This document shows, piece after piece, positions 47,169-56,395 of a DNA stretch of 64,000 nt (position 1 is the stretch's first letter; each line of letters starts with the position of its first letter). This DNA is from Robiginitomaculum sp. (lineage in GTDB: Bacteria; Pseudomonadota; Alphaproteobacteria; Caulobacterales; Maricaulaceae), in assembly GCA_002733605.1 (NCBI GenBank), contig NVWK01000003.1:1-64000 (forward strand), read 5' to 3'. The notes beneath the pieces are model-generated. The model did not search any database. It had not been told where the DNA came from and worked only from the letters and a program-made list of their open reading frames with translations. Position numbers and translations under genes: made by a program.

Positions 47169-48203
47169 CTATTTTACCAACGTCCTTTGGGTATCCATAC
47201 CCATGCTGATCAGAAACGGGTTTTCTGCCTGTGACGTTTTAAACATGTCTTTGTCTGCCAGTCCATTCCAATGGTTCTCAATCAACACTTGCGCGACAGG
47301 GGCGCCCATTGTCGTACCGGGGCCGAGGACGATAATTTTGTCCGGCGCAAACTCTTTTATGCCAACATTTATGGCCGCAGAAAAATCATAGCTAGAGTTA
47401 AGCTGTGCTCCGAGCGTGTAGTCATACAGGGCGCGTACATCCGTGCTGTGCGGCATCCAAATCTGCCCTTGCCCATCGATGAGCGGTGTATCCGGCGTTG
47501 TGAACAGAGAAGGCGAAAGCTTGTCTTGGGCCAAGGGCACAATATGATCCAGAATCGGACTATGGAACCCGTTATGGCCCCTTAGGCGCAGAGGAAAATG
47601 CTCATCTTGGGGGAGGTTGGCGCTTAGATATTTCAGCCCTTCATCATTGGCCGCAAATACCACCATGCCGCCAAGCCGGATCGAAATATGTATTTCTACA
47701 CCCTCTGTTGCCTGTCCATGCGCCAGCATGTCCTCGACCAGAGCCCGTTTTTGCGGGTCTGGCCTCCAGTTACTATCGACGACTGGGTAGACAATTTGCC
47801 CACCTGTGCCGCACTCATGCATCAATGTGCCCATCTCATTGACGAGAATGGCGCCGTCCGTCAGGCTAAGGGCCCCACTGGCCGCAAGCGCCAGATACCA
47901 GCCCATAGAATTGCCCGTAATCGCGACAATGTCATACATATCCGTGCTAATCGTCATGAAATCCGCCAGAGCACAAGCATAGATCAACAAAGACGCATTT
48001 TCGCCCGTCCCGTGCAGACTTGGCTTAAACGCCTTCGCACTGTCTAGATCCGTAATACGGGCTTGTCCCTTCGCCGATCTTATCTCGTCGAGCGTGTGCA
48101 AAAACTCCGCCTTGTCCGCATGATGCGTATGAAAATAGCCAAGCTCGGCGGCGTTATAGGTTCCGCGTCCGGGGCAGACAATCAAGGCGGTTTGCTTAGA
48201 CAT
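47169..48203 (-). CDS. FabD-like acyltransferase
   Basis: This 344-aa protein has the acyltransferase nucleophile motif GNSMGW (Ser99), a variant of GHSxG, and a later GFHSPIL with the likely catalytic His. FabD proteins transfer malonyl groups from CoA to acyl carrier protein; this one is diverged and may use another acyl group. It overlaps the E1 gene by 8 nt, which links it to branched-chain acyl-CoA supply. Confidence 0.75.
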   Translation of the reverse strand: MSKQTALIVCPGRGTYNAAELGYFHTHHADKAEFLHTLDEIRSAKGQARITDLDSAKAFKPSLHGTGENASLLIYACALADFMTISTDMYDIVAITGNSMGWYLALAASGALSLTDGAILVNEMGTLMHECGTGGQIVYPVVDSNWRPDPQKRALVEDMLAHGQATEGVEIHISIRLGGMVVFAANDEGLKYLSANLPQDEHFPLRLRGHNGFHSPILDHIVPLAQDKLSPSLFTTPDTPLIDGQGQIWMPHSTDVRALYDYTLGAQLNSSYDFSAAINVGIKEFAPDKIIVLGPGTTMGAPVAQVLIENHWNGLADKDMFKTSQAENPFLISMGMDTQRTLVK

Positions 48204-50427
48204 TGCGCGCTCCTTTGCCTTGATCGCTTAAAAGGTCGAGGGTCGCCTCGATAATCTGCTCTTTACTGACCAAGACGGTATTGGCCGCTGCGCCAAGCGG
48301 AATAAAGCTGTCCTGCGCGCAAATCCGTGAGGTTTTCGCCTTCACACCGGATTCTGCGAACAGTGTCAGGATTTGCTCGCTCAGTGAGGCCGTCTTGCGG
48401 CATTCGTCGACGATCAGAACATGTTTATAGCCTTTAATAGCGTCCAATATGGCCGCTTCAGGCAGGGGCTGTAGCCACCTCATATCGACAATTTTGCTTT
48501 GAATGCCATGTTGTTTTGCCAGAATTTTTTCGGCCTGCCGTGAGAGATAGTAGCCATTTCCATAACTCAAAATACAAACATCTTTGCCTTTTCCGTACTG
48601 TCCGACTTCATCCAGATGGATGATTTCATCTTCGCTAGGCGTTACATAAGAACCGAGCCAAAGCCCATCGTCTTCTTCGTGCAAATCCGTCATTTGATAC
48701 AGTGCAATCGGTTCCAGAAAAATAACAATACGGCGCTCTTCGTGGGCAAGACGCACACTTTCGCGTAACATTTTACGCGCGTCATCCCCGTGCGATGGGC
48801 AAGCAACAATGATACCCGGAATATCGCGCAGGGCCGCCAGTGCATTATCATTATGAAAATGCCCGCCAAAACCTTTTTGATAGGCTAGCCCGGCAATCCG
48901 CACGACCATAGGATTGGTATATTGCGAGTTCGAGAAAAACGACAGGGTCGCCGCTTCACCGCGAATTTGATCCGCCGCATTGTGCAAATAGGCCAGAAAC
49001 TGGATTTCCGGTATTGGCACAAATCCGTTATGTGCCGCCCCGATTGCAAGGCCCAAAATCGACTGTTCATCCAACAAAGTGTCGACCATGCGCGCAGGCC
49101 CGAATTTGTCCAGCAGGCCGCGTGTCACCCCGTAAACCCCACCCTTACGGGCCACATCTTCACCACAAATGAAGGTGTTTTCATATTGGAGCAATATATC
49201 GGCCAGCGCTGTGCCAATTTGCCGCGCCATCGGCATGGGTTTTGACAGGATACGTTTATCGCGCTTTAACATGGCGGTACGGGCGGTCTTGGAGGCAAAT
49301 GGCGGGGCGGGTATATGCGCGGTTTTAGCTGGAACAATTGGCTCCATAACGGCTTGAGCTGTGGTCAATTTTGGCCGCACGAACACCTGTTCGGATATCG
49401 CGCGGATTCTCTCACCAATATCCTCATATAGTTTAAGCATGTCGTCTTGGTTCAAAATTCCGAGTTTGAGTAAATGCGCCGCCGTTTGCAGGAGCGGGTC
49501 TTTCGCCTCATTGGCCTCAAGGGCTTTGATATCCGTATAAACGGTTTCGATATCGGCCCCGGCATGGCCCATAAGACGAACCGTTTTCATGTGTAAAAAC
49601 ACAGGTTTGCGCCGAAATCTTGATATATTCACGGCGTGTTTCGCCCCTTGATAGGCGCTTAACGGATGAGTGCCATCGCAAGCGATATATTCAAGGCCGG
49701 GACGGTTTGCATAATTGGCTTCGATCCAGCCTTTTGGCGTTTTGGTGGAAATGCCAATATCATTGTCTTCGCAGATAAACACAATCGGCATCGGAGAGTT
49801 TTGATAACTGGCCCATGCCGCCGCATTAATGGCCCCTTGGGCCGTAGAATGATTGGTAGATGCATCCCCGAACGAGCACAAGATAATGGCATCCTCCGGC
49901 AATACGGCCCCATCCAGTTTGAGTTTGCGCGCCATAGCTACGGAATGCGCCGCCCCGACAGCTTTGGGCAGATGCGAGGCAATCGTGCTGGTTTGCGGCG
50001 GGATATTGACGTCTACACCGCCTAAAACCTTATGCCGCCCACCGGAAATCGGATCATCCTTGGCGGCCGCAAATGACAAGATCATATCGTAAAGCGGTGT
50101 GGCCCCTGGGACGGATTTTTTACGCTGGAGCAGGAAGTTTCCGTCCCGATAGTGCAAAAATGCCATATCGGTCAGACGTGACGCTTTTGCAACCATGGCC
50201 ATGCCTTCATGACCACTACTGCCAATGGAGTAAAATGTTTTTCCCTTGGACCGACGCGCCAGCAAGTCGAGCTGGCGGTTCATAATCTGCGTTTCAAACA
50301 CATCGACAAGTTCGCACGCCGATAACCCAACGTCCTCGGGCGTTAAATGCGTTGATATTTTTGGCAAATCTCCGGATTTCACCCGTGATTTAAACGCTTC
50401 GTCTACCGCGCTTGCTCGATCAAACAT
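48196..50427 (-). CDS. fused alpha-beta 2-oxoacid (branched-chain) dehydrogenase E1
   Basis: This 743-aa E1 component has the alpha part (about 1-350: YRDGNF, ThDP region GDASTNHSTAQGAIN) and the beta part (about 400-743: CGEDVARKGGVYGVTRGL, DMRWLQPLPE) in one chain. In most bacteria these are two genes. It decarboxylates 2-oxoisovalerate-type acids with ThDP and passes acyl groups to an E2, which is not encoded here. The ThDP motif starts GDA, not the usual GDG. Together with the valine cluster it covers the entry and later steps of valine degradation. Confidence 0.88.
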   Translation of the reverse strand: MFDRASAVDEAFKSRVKSGDLPKISTHLTPEDVGLSACELVDVFETQIMNRQLDLLARRSKGKTFYSIGSSGHEGMAMVAKASRLTDMAFLHYRDGNFLLQRKKSVPGATPLYDMILSFAAAKDDPISGGRHKVLGGVDVNIPPQTSTIASHLPKAVGAAHSVAMARKLKLDGAVLPEDAIILCSFGDASTNHSTAQGAINAAAWASYQNSPMPIVFICEDNDIGISTKTPKGWIEANYANRPGLEYIACDGTHPLSAYQGAKHAVNISRFRRKPVFLHMKTVRLMGHAGADIETVYTDIKALEANEAKDPLLQTAAHLLKLGILNQDDMLKLYEDIGERIRAISEQVFVRPKLTTAQAVMEPIVPAKTAHIPAPPFASKTARTAMLKRDKRILSKPMPMARQIGTALADILLQYENTFICGEDVARKGGVYGVTRGLLDKFGPARMVDTLLDEQSILGLAIGAAHNGFVPIPEIQFLAYLHNAADQIRGEAATLSFFSNSQYTNPMVVRIAGLAYQKGFGGHFHNDNALAALRDIPGIIVACPSHGDDARKMLRESVRLAHEERRIVIFLEPIALYQMTDLHEEDDGLWLGSYVTPSEDEIIHLDEVGQYGKGKDVCILSYGNGYYLSRQAEKILAKQHGIQSKIVDMRWLQPLPEAAILDAIKGYKHVLIVDECRKTASLSEQILTLFAESGVKAKTSRICAQDSFIPLGAAANTVLVSKEQIIEATLDLLSDQGKGARNV

Positions 50428-50496
50428 GCCACATACTCCTGCTTAAGGCTTACCCTCTTAAAACGCTTTTCACAGGCTGACTACAAAAAATCGAAA

Positions 50497-53400
50497 TTAT
50501 TTCTCCCAATAATATGGAGCCGGTTCACTGGCCCCACTAAGCACTTCATTCATGCGCTCCGCCTCGTACAGACGCCCACCAAGCATAACGTAGGAAATAT
50601 GGTCGGAATTGCGGATATCCTCTAGAGGATTATCATCGACGATAATTAAATCGGCCAGTTTTCCAACTTCGAGAGAGCCAATATCTTTGGCATAACCAAG
50701 ATGTGTCGCCGGCGTAATTGTAGCAGCCCGCAAAGCCTGTAGTGGCGACATGCCCCCGCGTACAAAGCTCCACATCTCCCAGTGACTGCCAAGGCCTTCA
50801 CGTTGCCCGTGTGCCCCGATACTGACAGGGACACCGGCCTCGGACAGCTTTTTAGCGGTCGCGGCACTGGTCGCGTCGACATAATCCGCCTCTGGTGCCA
50901 TTTGTCGGCGCACCGCACGTGGTTGCAATATGTGGGGCGGTACATGTTGGGACAGAAGCGGATGCTTCCACACATCGGATTGCTGGTACCAGTAATCCTC
51001 ACCCGAAATACCGCCATATGTCACCACAAGGGTCGGCGTATAGCCAACTTTCGTGCCGGAATAAAACTGGATCACATCATCATAAAGTTCTGATTGCGGT
51101 AGATTATGCTCGATGCCGGTATTCCCGTCCGCAACCATGGATAAATCCATATGAAACAAGGAGCCACCTTCGGCAACAACCGCCATATTGGCTTCACGCG
51201 CAGCACTGACAACCTGCTGGCGCTGTTCACGCCGTGGCTGGTTATAGTTTTTAATGCTATACGCGCCTTGCGCTTTTAACCGTGCGATATGTTCCTTGGC
51301 ATCCGCAGCATTACTGATATTGGCGAAAAACCCGGGGGCTTTGGCCCCATAAATGATCTCGCCAGTCGAGAATGTACGCGGGGCGAGGATCATGCCTGCC
51401 CGTTGCATCTCGGAGGCCGCAAAGATGTGATCCGCCTGAGAGGATGGATCATGCACAGTCGTGACGCCAAGGGCCAAATGCGCAATGGCTGACCAGTTTT
51501 GCTGCGGAACCAATCCATTTGTGCCCTGTGCGCCATGGGCGTGGGCATCGATCAGGCCAGGGATGATGGTTTTACCACTTGCATCAAGCATTTTGGCCGT
51601 GCTCGGGATGGTAATTGTGTCTGCTGCGCCAATCGCTTTGATCTTGTTGTTTTCAATCAGAATAACGCCATTTTCAATCACGCCGCCGTTTGCGTCTGAC
51701 ATGCTGACAATCCGTGCCCCTGTAATGGCGATCATCCCGTCTGGGCGATCCGCAGCCCGTGTTACGGTGAGGGCAATACCGGATTTAGGCGGGGTGAAAT
51801 CTTTATTGGCAATCAACTCGCTGGTTTTCGCAGAATAAAGTGTCGGCCCAAGGCTCCAGTTGAGCGATTGTCCATTTTCGGACCAACTTGGATATTGCGC
51901 GCCGCCTGTGCTAACCTTGGTCACGGGCAGGGCGGAGCCTTTGGGGCCAGTGTCAATATTTTGAGGGCCGGGCAGCACCGGACTGACATACAAATTATAA
52001 TTCTGCCGGAAGGCGACATTCTGACCATTGGGCGAAATCATGAAAATTTGCGCAAGTTTTGATGAAGTATGGATACGCTGATCTTCACCGTTCACATCCG
52101 TACTGACAAGGGAACGGGTCTTGTCTTGGTTCTTGGTAAAATAGAGACGGTTTTCTGAGGCGCCGAAATGCGGGTTTTCGCCGGATTTACTAAATCGGGT
52201 CATCTCGCCGCCATTTGAAGGCATACGGTATAACCCCGTTGCGTTCGACCATTGGTTAGAAGTTAGATACCCACCCGATTTTTTCTCGAACACAATGCGC
52301 GTTCCGTTAGGAGAAAACACAGGGCGACTGTAATGGCCGGGCTCGCGTGTCAGCTTTGCAAGCGTCTTCGAGGCCAAGTCCATTGCATAAATCTCTCCCA
52401 ACCCATCATCCGTCCAACGGGTGAAGACAAGGCTTTTGCTATTGCGTGAAAATGACGGGTATAGCTCACGTACATTATCGTCCCAATCGGTCAGGCGCTG
52501 CGGCGTACCATCGGGCAGAGATTTTAAATACAATTTCCCGAACGCTTCAAATACAACCGTTTTTCCGTCGGGGGCGACTTGGGTGAATTTAATCATCTTG
52601 GCTTCGACCATATCGGGCGACACCTCAATGGTCGGGCGCGGCGGTACAATCGTGGTGCGGGTGTCTTTGACATGGAACGGAATATTTGTGACACTGCCGT
52701 CGCTCATATTATAGCGATGGATTTCGCCGCCAGCCCAGAAAATAAGACCGGAGCCATCCGGCAGCCAATCCATATTCGGATAGACCCCGTGCACAGCCCA
52801 TGTTTCCTGCATGTCCTGATCCAGATCGTCGTAGATTTTCCAGGCCCTGCCGGACGCCATATCTTGCAAATACAGCTTACTCTTGGTGCGTTCACGGCGT
52901 ACAAAGGCCATGGTTTTCCCGTCCGGTGACGGGGTCGGGCGCACAGACCCACCTGCGCCGCTCACGGCTGTACTGGTTTCGCCAGTTGCCAGATCATATC
53001 TCAAAATCTCGAACAATGTGTCGTTGGAATCTTGGGCATAGATAAAACGAGCGCCAGATGTTGTATTGGCAGAATAATATATAGACCTCCCGTCTGCCGA
53101 GAACATAGGCTCGCCCAGCTCTTTCTGGTGGGCTTCGCTGGCGCGTTTGACCAGTTTCACGCCGTCACCGCCACTGGTGTGATATAGCCAAATTTCGCCC
53201 GTGCCGAGGGAACGACTGGTGGTGAAATGCTTGCGCGCAGCAATGAAACGTCCATCCGGGCTCCATGTAGGATTGTTGAGCAGGCGGAAGCTTTCCTTCG
53301 TGACTTGTTGCGGGTCAGACCCATCGGCTTTCATGGTCCAGATATTGTCACCACCGGCACGATCAGACGTGAAAGCAATACGCTCGCCATCAGGAGAGAA

Positions 53401-53706
53401 ACGCGGCTGGATTTCCCATGCCATGCCTTTGGCAATCGGCTTGGCGGTACCGCCGCTCATGGGCAGGGTATAAATATCGCCCAGCATATCAAAGGCGATC
53501 GTTTTGCCGTCAGGGCTGACATCAAGACTCATCCATGTGCCTGTATGGGTGTCAATGCGCACTTTTTGTTTTTCACCGGGCGGGTTGGAGACATCCCATT
53601 TTGCCTCTTTATCCTCAGTTTTATCTTTGGCGTAGGCGGACGCGGAAAGTGCAAACACCGATACCCCAAGCAGGGCAATCAGTTTTAAGGATGTAAATTT
53701 TGGCAT
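50497..53706 (-). CDS. exported beta-propeller amidohydrolase
   Basis: This 1069-aa protein has a signal peptide (to ASAYA). A TolB-like propeller with repeated SPDGK/FSPDG motifs spans about 50-640, and a C-terminal metal-dependent amidohydrolase domain spans about 650-1050. The metal site begins GLIDAHAHGAQG, and GTIEHN-like GIEHNL and SIGAHGQREG follow. Such proteins occur in the periplasm of many Gram-negatives, probably as peptide or amide hydrolases; the substrate is unknown. Confidence 0.9.
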   Translation of the reverse strand: MPKFTSLKLIALLGVSVFALSASAYAKDKTEDKEAKWDVSNPPGEKQKVRIDTHTGTWMSLDVSPDGKTIAFDMLGDIYTLPMSGGTAKPIAKGMAWEIQPRFSPDGERIAFTSDRAGGDNIWTMKADGSDPQQVTKESFRLLNNPTWSPDGRFIAARKHFTTSRSLGTGEIWLYHTSGGDGVKLVKRASEAHQKELGEPMFSADGRSIYYSANTTSGARFIYAQDSNDTLFEILRYDLATGETSTAVSGAGGSVRPTPSPDGKTMAFVRRERTKSKLYLQDMASGRAWKIYDDLDQDMQETWAVHGVYPNMDWLPDGSGLIFWAGGEIHRYNMSDGSVTNIPFHVKDTRTTIVPPRPTIEVSPDMVEAKMIKFTQVAPDGKTVVFEAFGKLYLKSLPDGTPQRLTDWDDNVRELYPSFSRNSKSLVFTRWTDDGLGEIYAMDLASKTLAKLTREPGHYSRPVFSPNGTRIVFEKKSGGYLTSNQWSNATGLYRMPSNGGEMTRFSKSGENPHFGASENRLYFTKNQDKTRSLVSTDVNGEDQRIHTSSKLAQIFMISPNGQNVAFRQNYNLYVSPVLPGPQNIDTGPKGSALPVTKVSTGGAQYPSWSENGQSLNWSLGPTLYSAKTSELIANKDFTPPKSGIALTVTRAADRPDGMIAITGARIVSMSDANGGVIENGVILIENNKIKAIGAADTITIPSTAKMLDASGKTIIPGLIDAHAHGAQGTNGLVPQQNWSAIAHLALGVTTVHDPSSQADHIFAASEMQRAGMILAPRTFSTGEIIYGAKAPGFFANISNAADAKEHIARLKAQGAYSIKNYNQPRREQRQQVVSAAREANMAVVAEGGSLFHMDLSMVADGNTGIEHNLPQSELYDDVIQFYSGTKVGYTPTLVVTYGGISGEDYWYQQSDVWKHPLLSQHVPPHILQPRAVRRQMAPEADYVDATSAATAKKLSEAGVPVSIGAHGQREGLGSHWEMWSFVRGGMSPLQALRAATITPATHLGYAKDIGSLEVGKLADLIIVDDNPLEDIRNSDHISYVMLGGRLYEAERMNEVLSGASEPAPYYWEK

Positions 53707-53984
53707 AAGGCGCTCCCGATATATTTAGTATTTTTATTTTGTGGAAAAAACGGCCAGAGTAATTGTTCGCTGATCGTTGTTTCTAGTAAGTTTTCTACAC
53801 TATATTCCGAGGGAAATTTACGTGTAATTTTAGCCGTTCCGAACAATATATCCCAAAAAAACAGCATATTCCCGAAATTATCTTTGTAATTGGGTGTGCG
53901 TATAAATTTCAAAACACCAAACCCGAAATAGACGGTAAATATGGCTATGATTTCTGGTCCATATTCTCTGTTCCCACTAAAGTT
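53685..53984 (-). pseudogene. C-terminal remnant of a sterol desaturase/fatty acid hydroxylase
   Basis: A 100-codon open stretch lacks a start codon and matches only the tail of the sterol desaturase family: KDNFGNMLFFWDILFGTA followed by YSVENLL and EQLLWPFF. The upstream histidine boxes and TM helices are missing. It is cut exactly at a TAA that coincides with the end of the M28 peptidase gene. It is most likely a deletion remnant. Confidence 0.65.
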
Positions 53985-55364
53985 TTAAAAGCGTCCTGCG
54001 GCTCCCGGGAAAACAACTGGTGTTTCGCTGCCGTCTTTGGCAACGGAAGACACACCGAAGTAATAATTATCAATCACCATGTTCTTAAACGTATGCTCGC
54101 TTACATCCCCAACGTAGCGAGAATGCGTCCATTCCGGTGCCGTCGTAAGCCGCCAATGCACGCGGTATCCCATCAGGTTCGCGCCCGCCTTTGTCGTCGG
54201 GCGATCCCATTTCAAAACGGCAGAGGCTTTCACTGCGCCGCTGGCCTCGACATTGGCGGGGAAGGGCGGTGCGCCTGCAATACCTGCCATTGTCAGGGCA
54301 TTGAGCGTCGTAAGCTTGGCCGCATATCCCGCATTGACGCCCGCCATAGTGTCCCCATATGTGACGCCGTTTTCCGTGCGTAAATCCTGATGTTGGCGGT
54401 CATAATGTTCATGGGTTTCCATGATGCGCACACCGGGAATCCCGACCGCATTAAACGGACGGTGATGGCCGCCACGGGCAAATCGGTCGAGACGGTAAAT
54501 CATCATAACGTTCAAATTGGTCATATATTGATCGGCCATGGTTTTGACATAACGGGCCAGATTGCGCGAAGGGCTATCCACTTCGCCGCCCGTAAAGCGG
54601 CGCTGACGCGCTTCGGCTTTGGTCTCATTATCACGCGTGCCCTCGGAAAACACCCGTGCAACCGTATTGTCTGTAACGCCGTCAATACCCGTAATATTAG
54701 AGATCATATCATTGTTCAGGACGGCTTTAATCTCCCAACCCTGTTTAAGAGCATGTTGCGCCACGATTTTCCCGCCAAACAAGCCTTGTTCCTCGCCCGA
54801 CAAGCCAGCGTAGATAATTGACCCTGCATATTTGTGTTGGGAGAGCACCCGCGCCGCCTCGAGCACACCTGCCATGCCGGACGCGTTGTCATTGGCACCG
54901 GGACTGTCAGAGGTGCCGTTGAGCGGGTCTGTAACCCGGCTATCAATATCCCCGCTCATCATAACATAGCGGTTTGGATCAAGTGTGCCGCGCTGAATGG
55001 CCAGCACGCTTACCACTTCGACCGGATCGGGGATGCGGCGCTCGCCTGAAATCGTGTCCGAGACATAGATGACTTCCAGACAGCCACCACACTCTTTTGA
55101 AATTTTTTCAAACTCGGCAAATATCCAGCGCCGTGCGGCCCCTATGCCGCGCGTGTCGGGTTTGGTCTCGGATAATGTATGGCGTGTTCCGAAATCAACC
55201 AGTGTTTGAATATCGTTTTGGATACGCTGCGCAGACGGTGCACTTGCAATATCATAAAGCGCCATAACTTCGGAAGGCGGTGCCGTTTTAGGGGGCGCTG
55301 CATGCGCACTAAAAGCCAGCAAAGTCAAAAGAGAAAATGTAGACGTTCCAAAAACTGTTTTCAT
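53985..55364 (-). CDS. exported M28-family zinc peptidase
   Basis: This 459-aa protein has a signal peptide (to AHA), an M28 domain with the metal ligand regions SGDIDSR, SPGANDNASGMAGVLEAAR, and SGEEQGLFGG, and a late RGGHHRPFNAVGIPGVRI. The C-terminal ~95 residues look like a fibronectin type III-like domain (VLKWDRPTTKAGANLMGYRVHW-type). It likely acts as an aminopeptidase outside the cytoplasm. Confidence 0.92.
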   Translation of the reverse strand: MKTVFGTSTFSLLTLLAFSAHAAPPKTAPPSEVMALYDIASAPSAQRIQNDIQTLVDFGTRHTLSETKPDTRGIGAARRWIFAEFEKISKECGGCLEVIYVSDTISGERRIPDPVEVVSVLAIQRGTLDPNRYVMMSGDIDSRVTDPLNGTSDSPGANDNASGMAGVLEAARVLSQHKYAGSIIYAGLSGEEQGLFGGKIVAQHALKQGWEIKAVLNNDMISNITGIDGVTDNTVARVFSEGTRDNETKAEARQRRFTGGEVDSPSRNLARYVKTMADQYMTNLNVMMIYRLDRFARGGHHRPFNAVGIPGVRIMETHEHYDRQHQDLRTENGVTYGDTMAGVNAGYAAKLTTLNALTMAGIAGAPPFPANVEASGAVKASAVLKWDRPTTKAGANLMGYRVHWRLTTAPEWTHSRYVGDVSEHTFKNMVIDNYYFGVSSVAKDGSETPVVFPGAAGRF

Positions 55365-55394
55365 ATTATCTTCCTAATGGGATTGTAGGGGGTA

Positions 55395-56321
55395 TCAGGC
55401 AGGAGCCGCAATACGTAGAACCTCCAGATACGAATCTTTCGTTTCCATATTCGGCAAATGGCCTTCACGTACCATGGCCGCATGCATTTTCTTAAGCTGC
55501 CAGCACGGGACAAACATATAGGCATGATGCTCCACATGATAATTCACCCAATAAGGGGCGACAAAAATACGCGCCACCCAATTGGCCTTGGTTGTTCGTG
55601 CATTTACGAGCGGGTTTTTTTCATGGCTGGTCATGGCATGCTCGGCAATGTTGCGGATGCGCAGGACAAATTGGAAAACCGTGAATAATGGCAACATCCA
55701 AAACGCAAAATAGGCCCACCAATATCCCAAAGCCCAACAGATAGCGAACATGCCAAAATTGACCAGATATGGCGCAAACACGTTTTTAATATTAAACACC
55801 TGATCTGCCACAAGGGTTGATTCGCGGTTCTTGACCATCATAACGATCTGCCCGATCCGCAGTTTTAAAGCGGTCATGCCGGTTAAATCGCGCAGCATCT
55901 TACGCCGAAGGCTTTTACGGCTAATCGGGAAGGGCGCAGAGAGAGGCAAATCAGGATCATTTTCCTGCTGGGTATTTAAATGATGTTTCAAATGGTATTT
56001 GCGGTAGACGGGCATATCGGTGCCGACCGGAAAAGCCAGAAATATTTGCCCGAAAAACGTATTGAACCCGGGTGTTTTAAACAATATGCCGTGCGCCGTA
56101 TCGTGCATCAGGATTGCCATGCCCAATTGTCGCCCGCCAATGATCAGGACAGCCGCCAAAAACGTCAACGGGTTCGGCCAGACGATGAACATCATCCCCG
56201 CCGCAATGATAACGCCCCAACAGTGCAACATTAGTAAAAAACCAACCAAATCAGAACGTTGGCTAAGCTGCTTGATTTCATCTTTGGGGATGTAGGATTT
56301 CTTTTGGGTTTTCTGTGACAT
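55395..56321 (-). CDS. membrane fatty acid desaturase
   Basis: This 308-aa integral membrane di-iron enzyme has three histidine boxes: HDTAHG, HLKHH and HVEHH. Four to five TM helices surround them. It introduces a double bond or hydroxyl into acyl chains. It lies 30 bp upstream of the M28 gene on the same strand. The lipid substrate is unknown. Confidence 0.92.
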   Translation of the reverse strand: MSQKTQKKSYIPKDEIKQLSQRSDLVGFLLMLHCWGVIIAAGMMFIVWPNPLTFLAAVLIIGGRQLGMAILMHDTAHGILFKTPGFNTFFGQIFLAFPVGTDMPVYRKYHLKHHLNTQQENDPDLPLSAPFPISRKSLRRKMLRDLTGMTALKLRIGQIVMMVKNRESTLVADQVFNIKNVFAPYLVNFGMFAICWALGYWWAYFAFWMLPLFTVFQFVLRIRNIAEHAMTSHEKNPLVNARTTKANWVARIFVAPYWVNYHVEHHAYMFVPCWQLKKMHAAMVREGHLPNMETKDSYLEVLRIAAPA

Positions 56322-56395
56322 ATGTGTAGACTATACCATGAAGCGGACGAGTCAAACACGCTACAGGCAAGCTGTGTCGTGAATGGAGGGTATAC

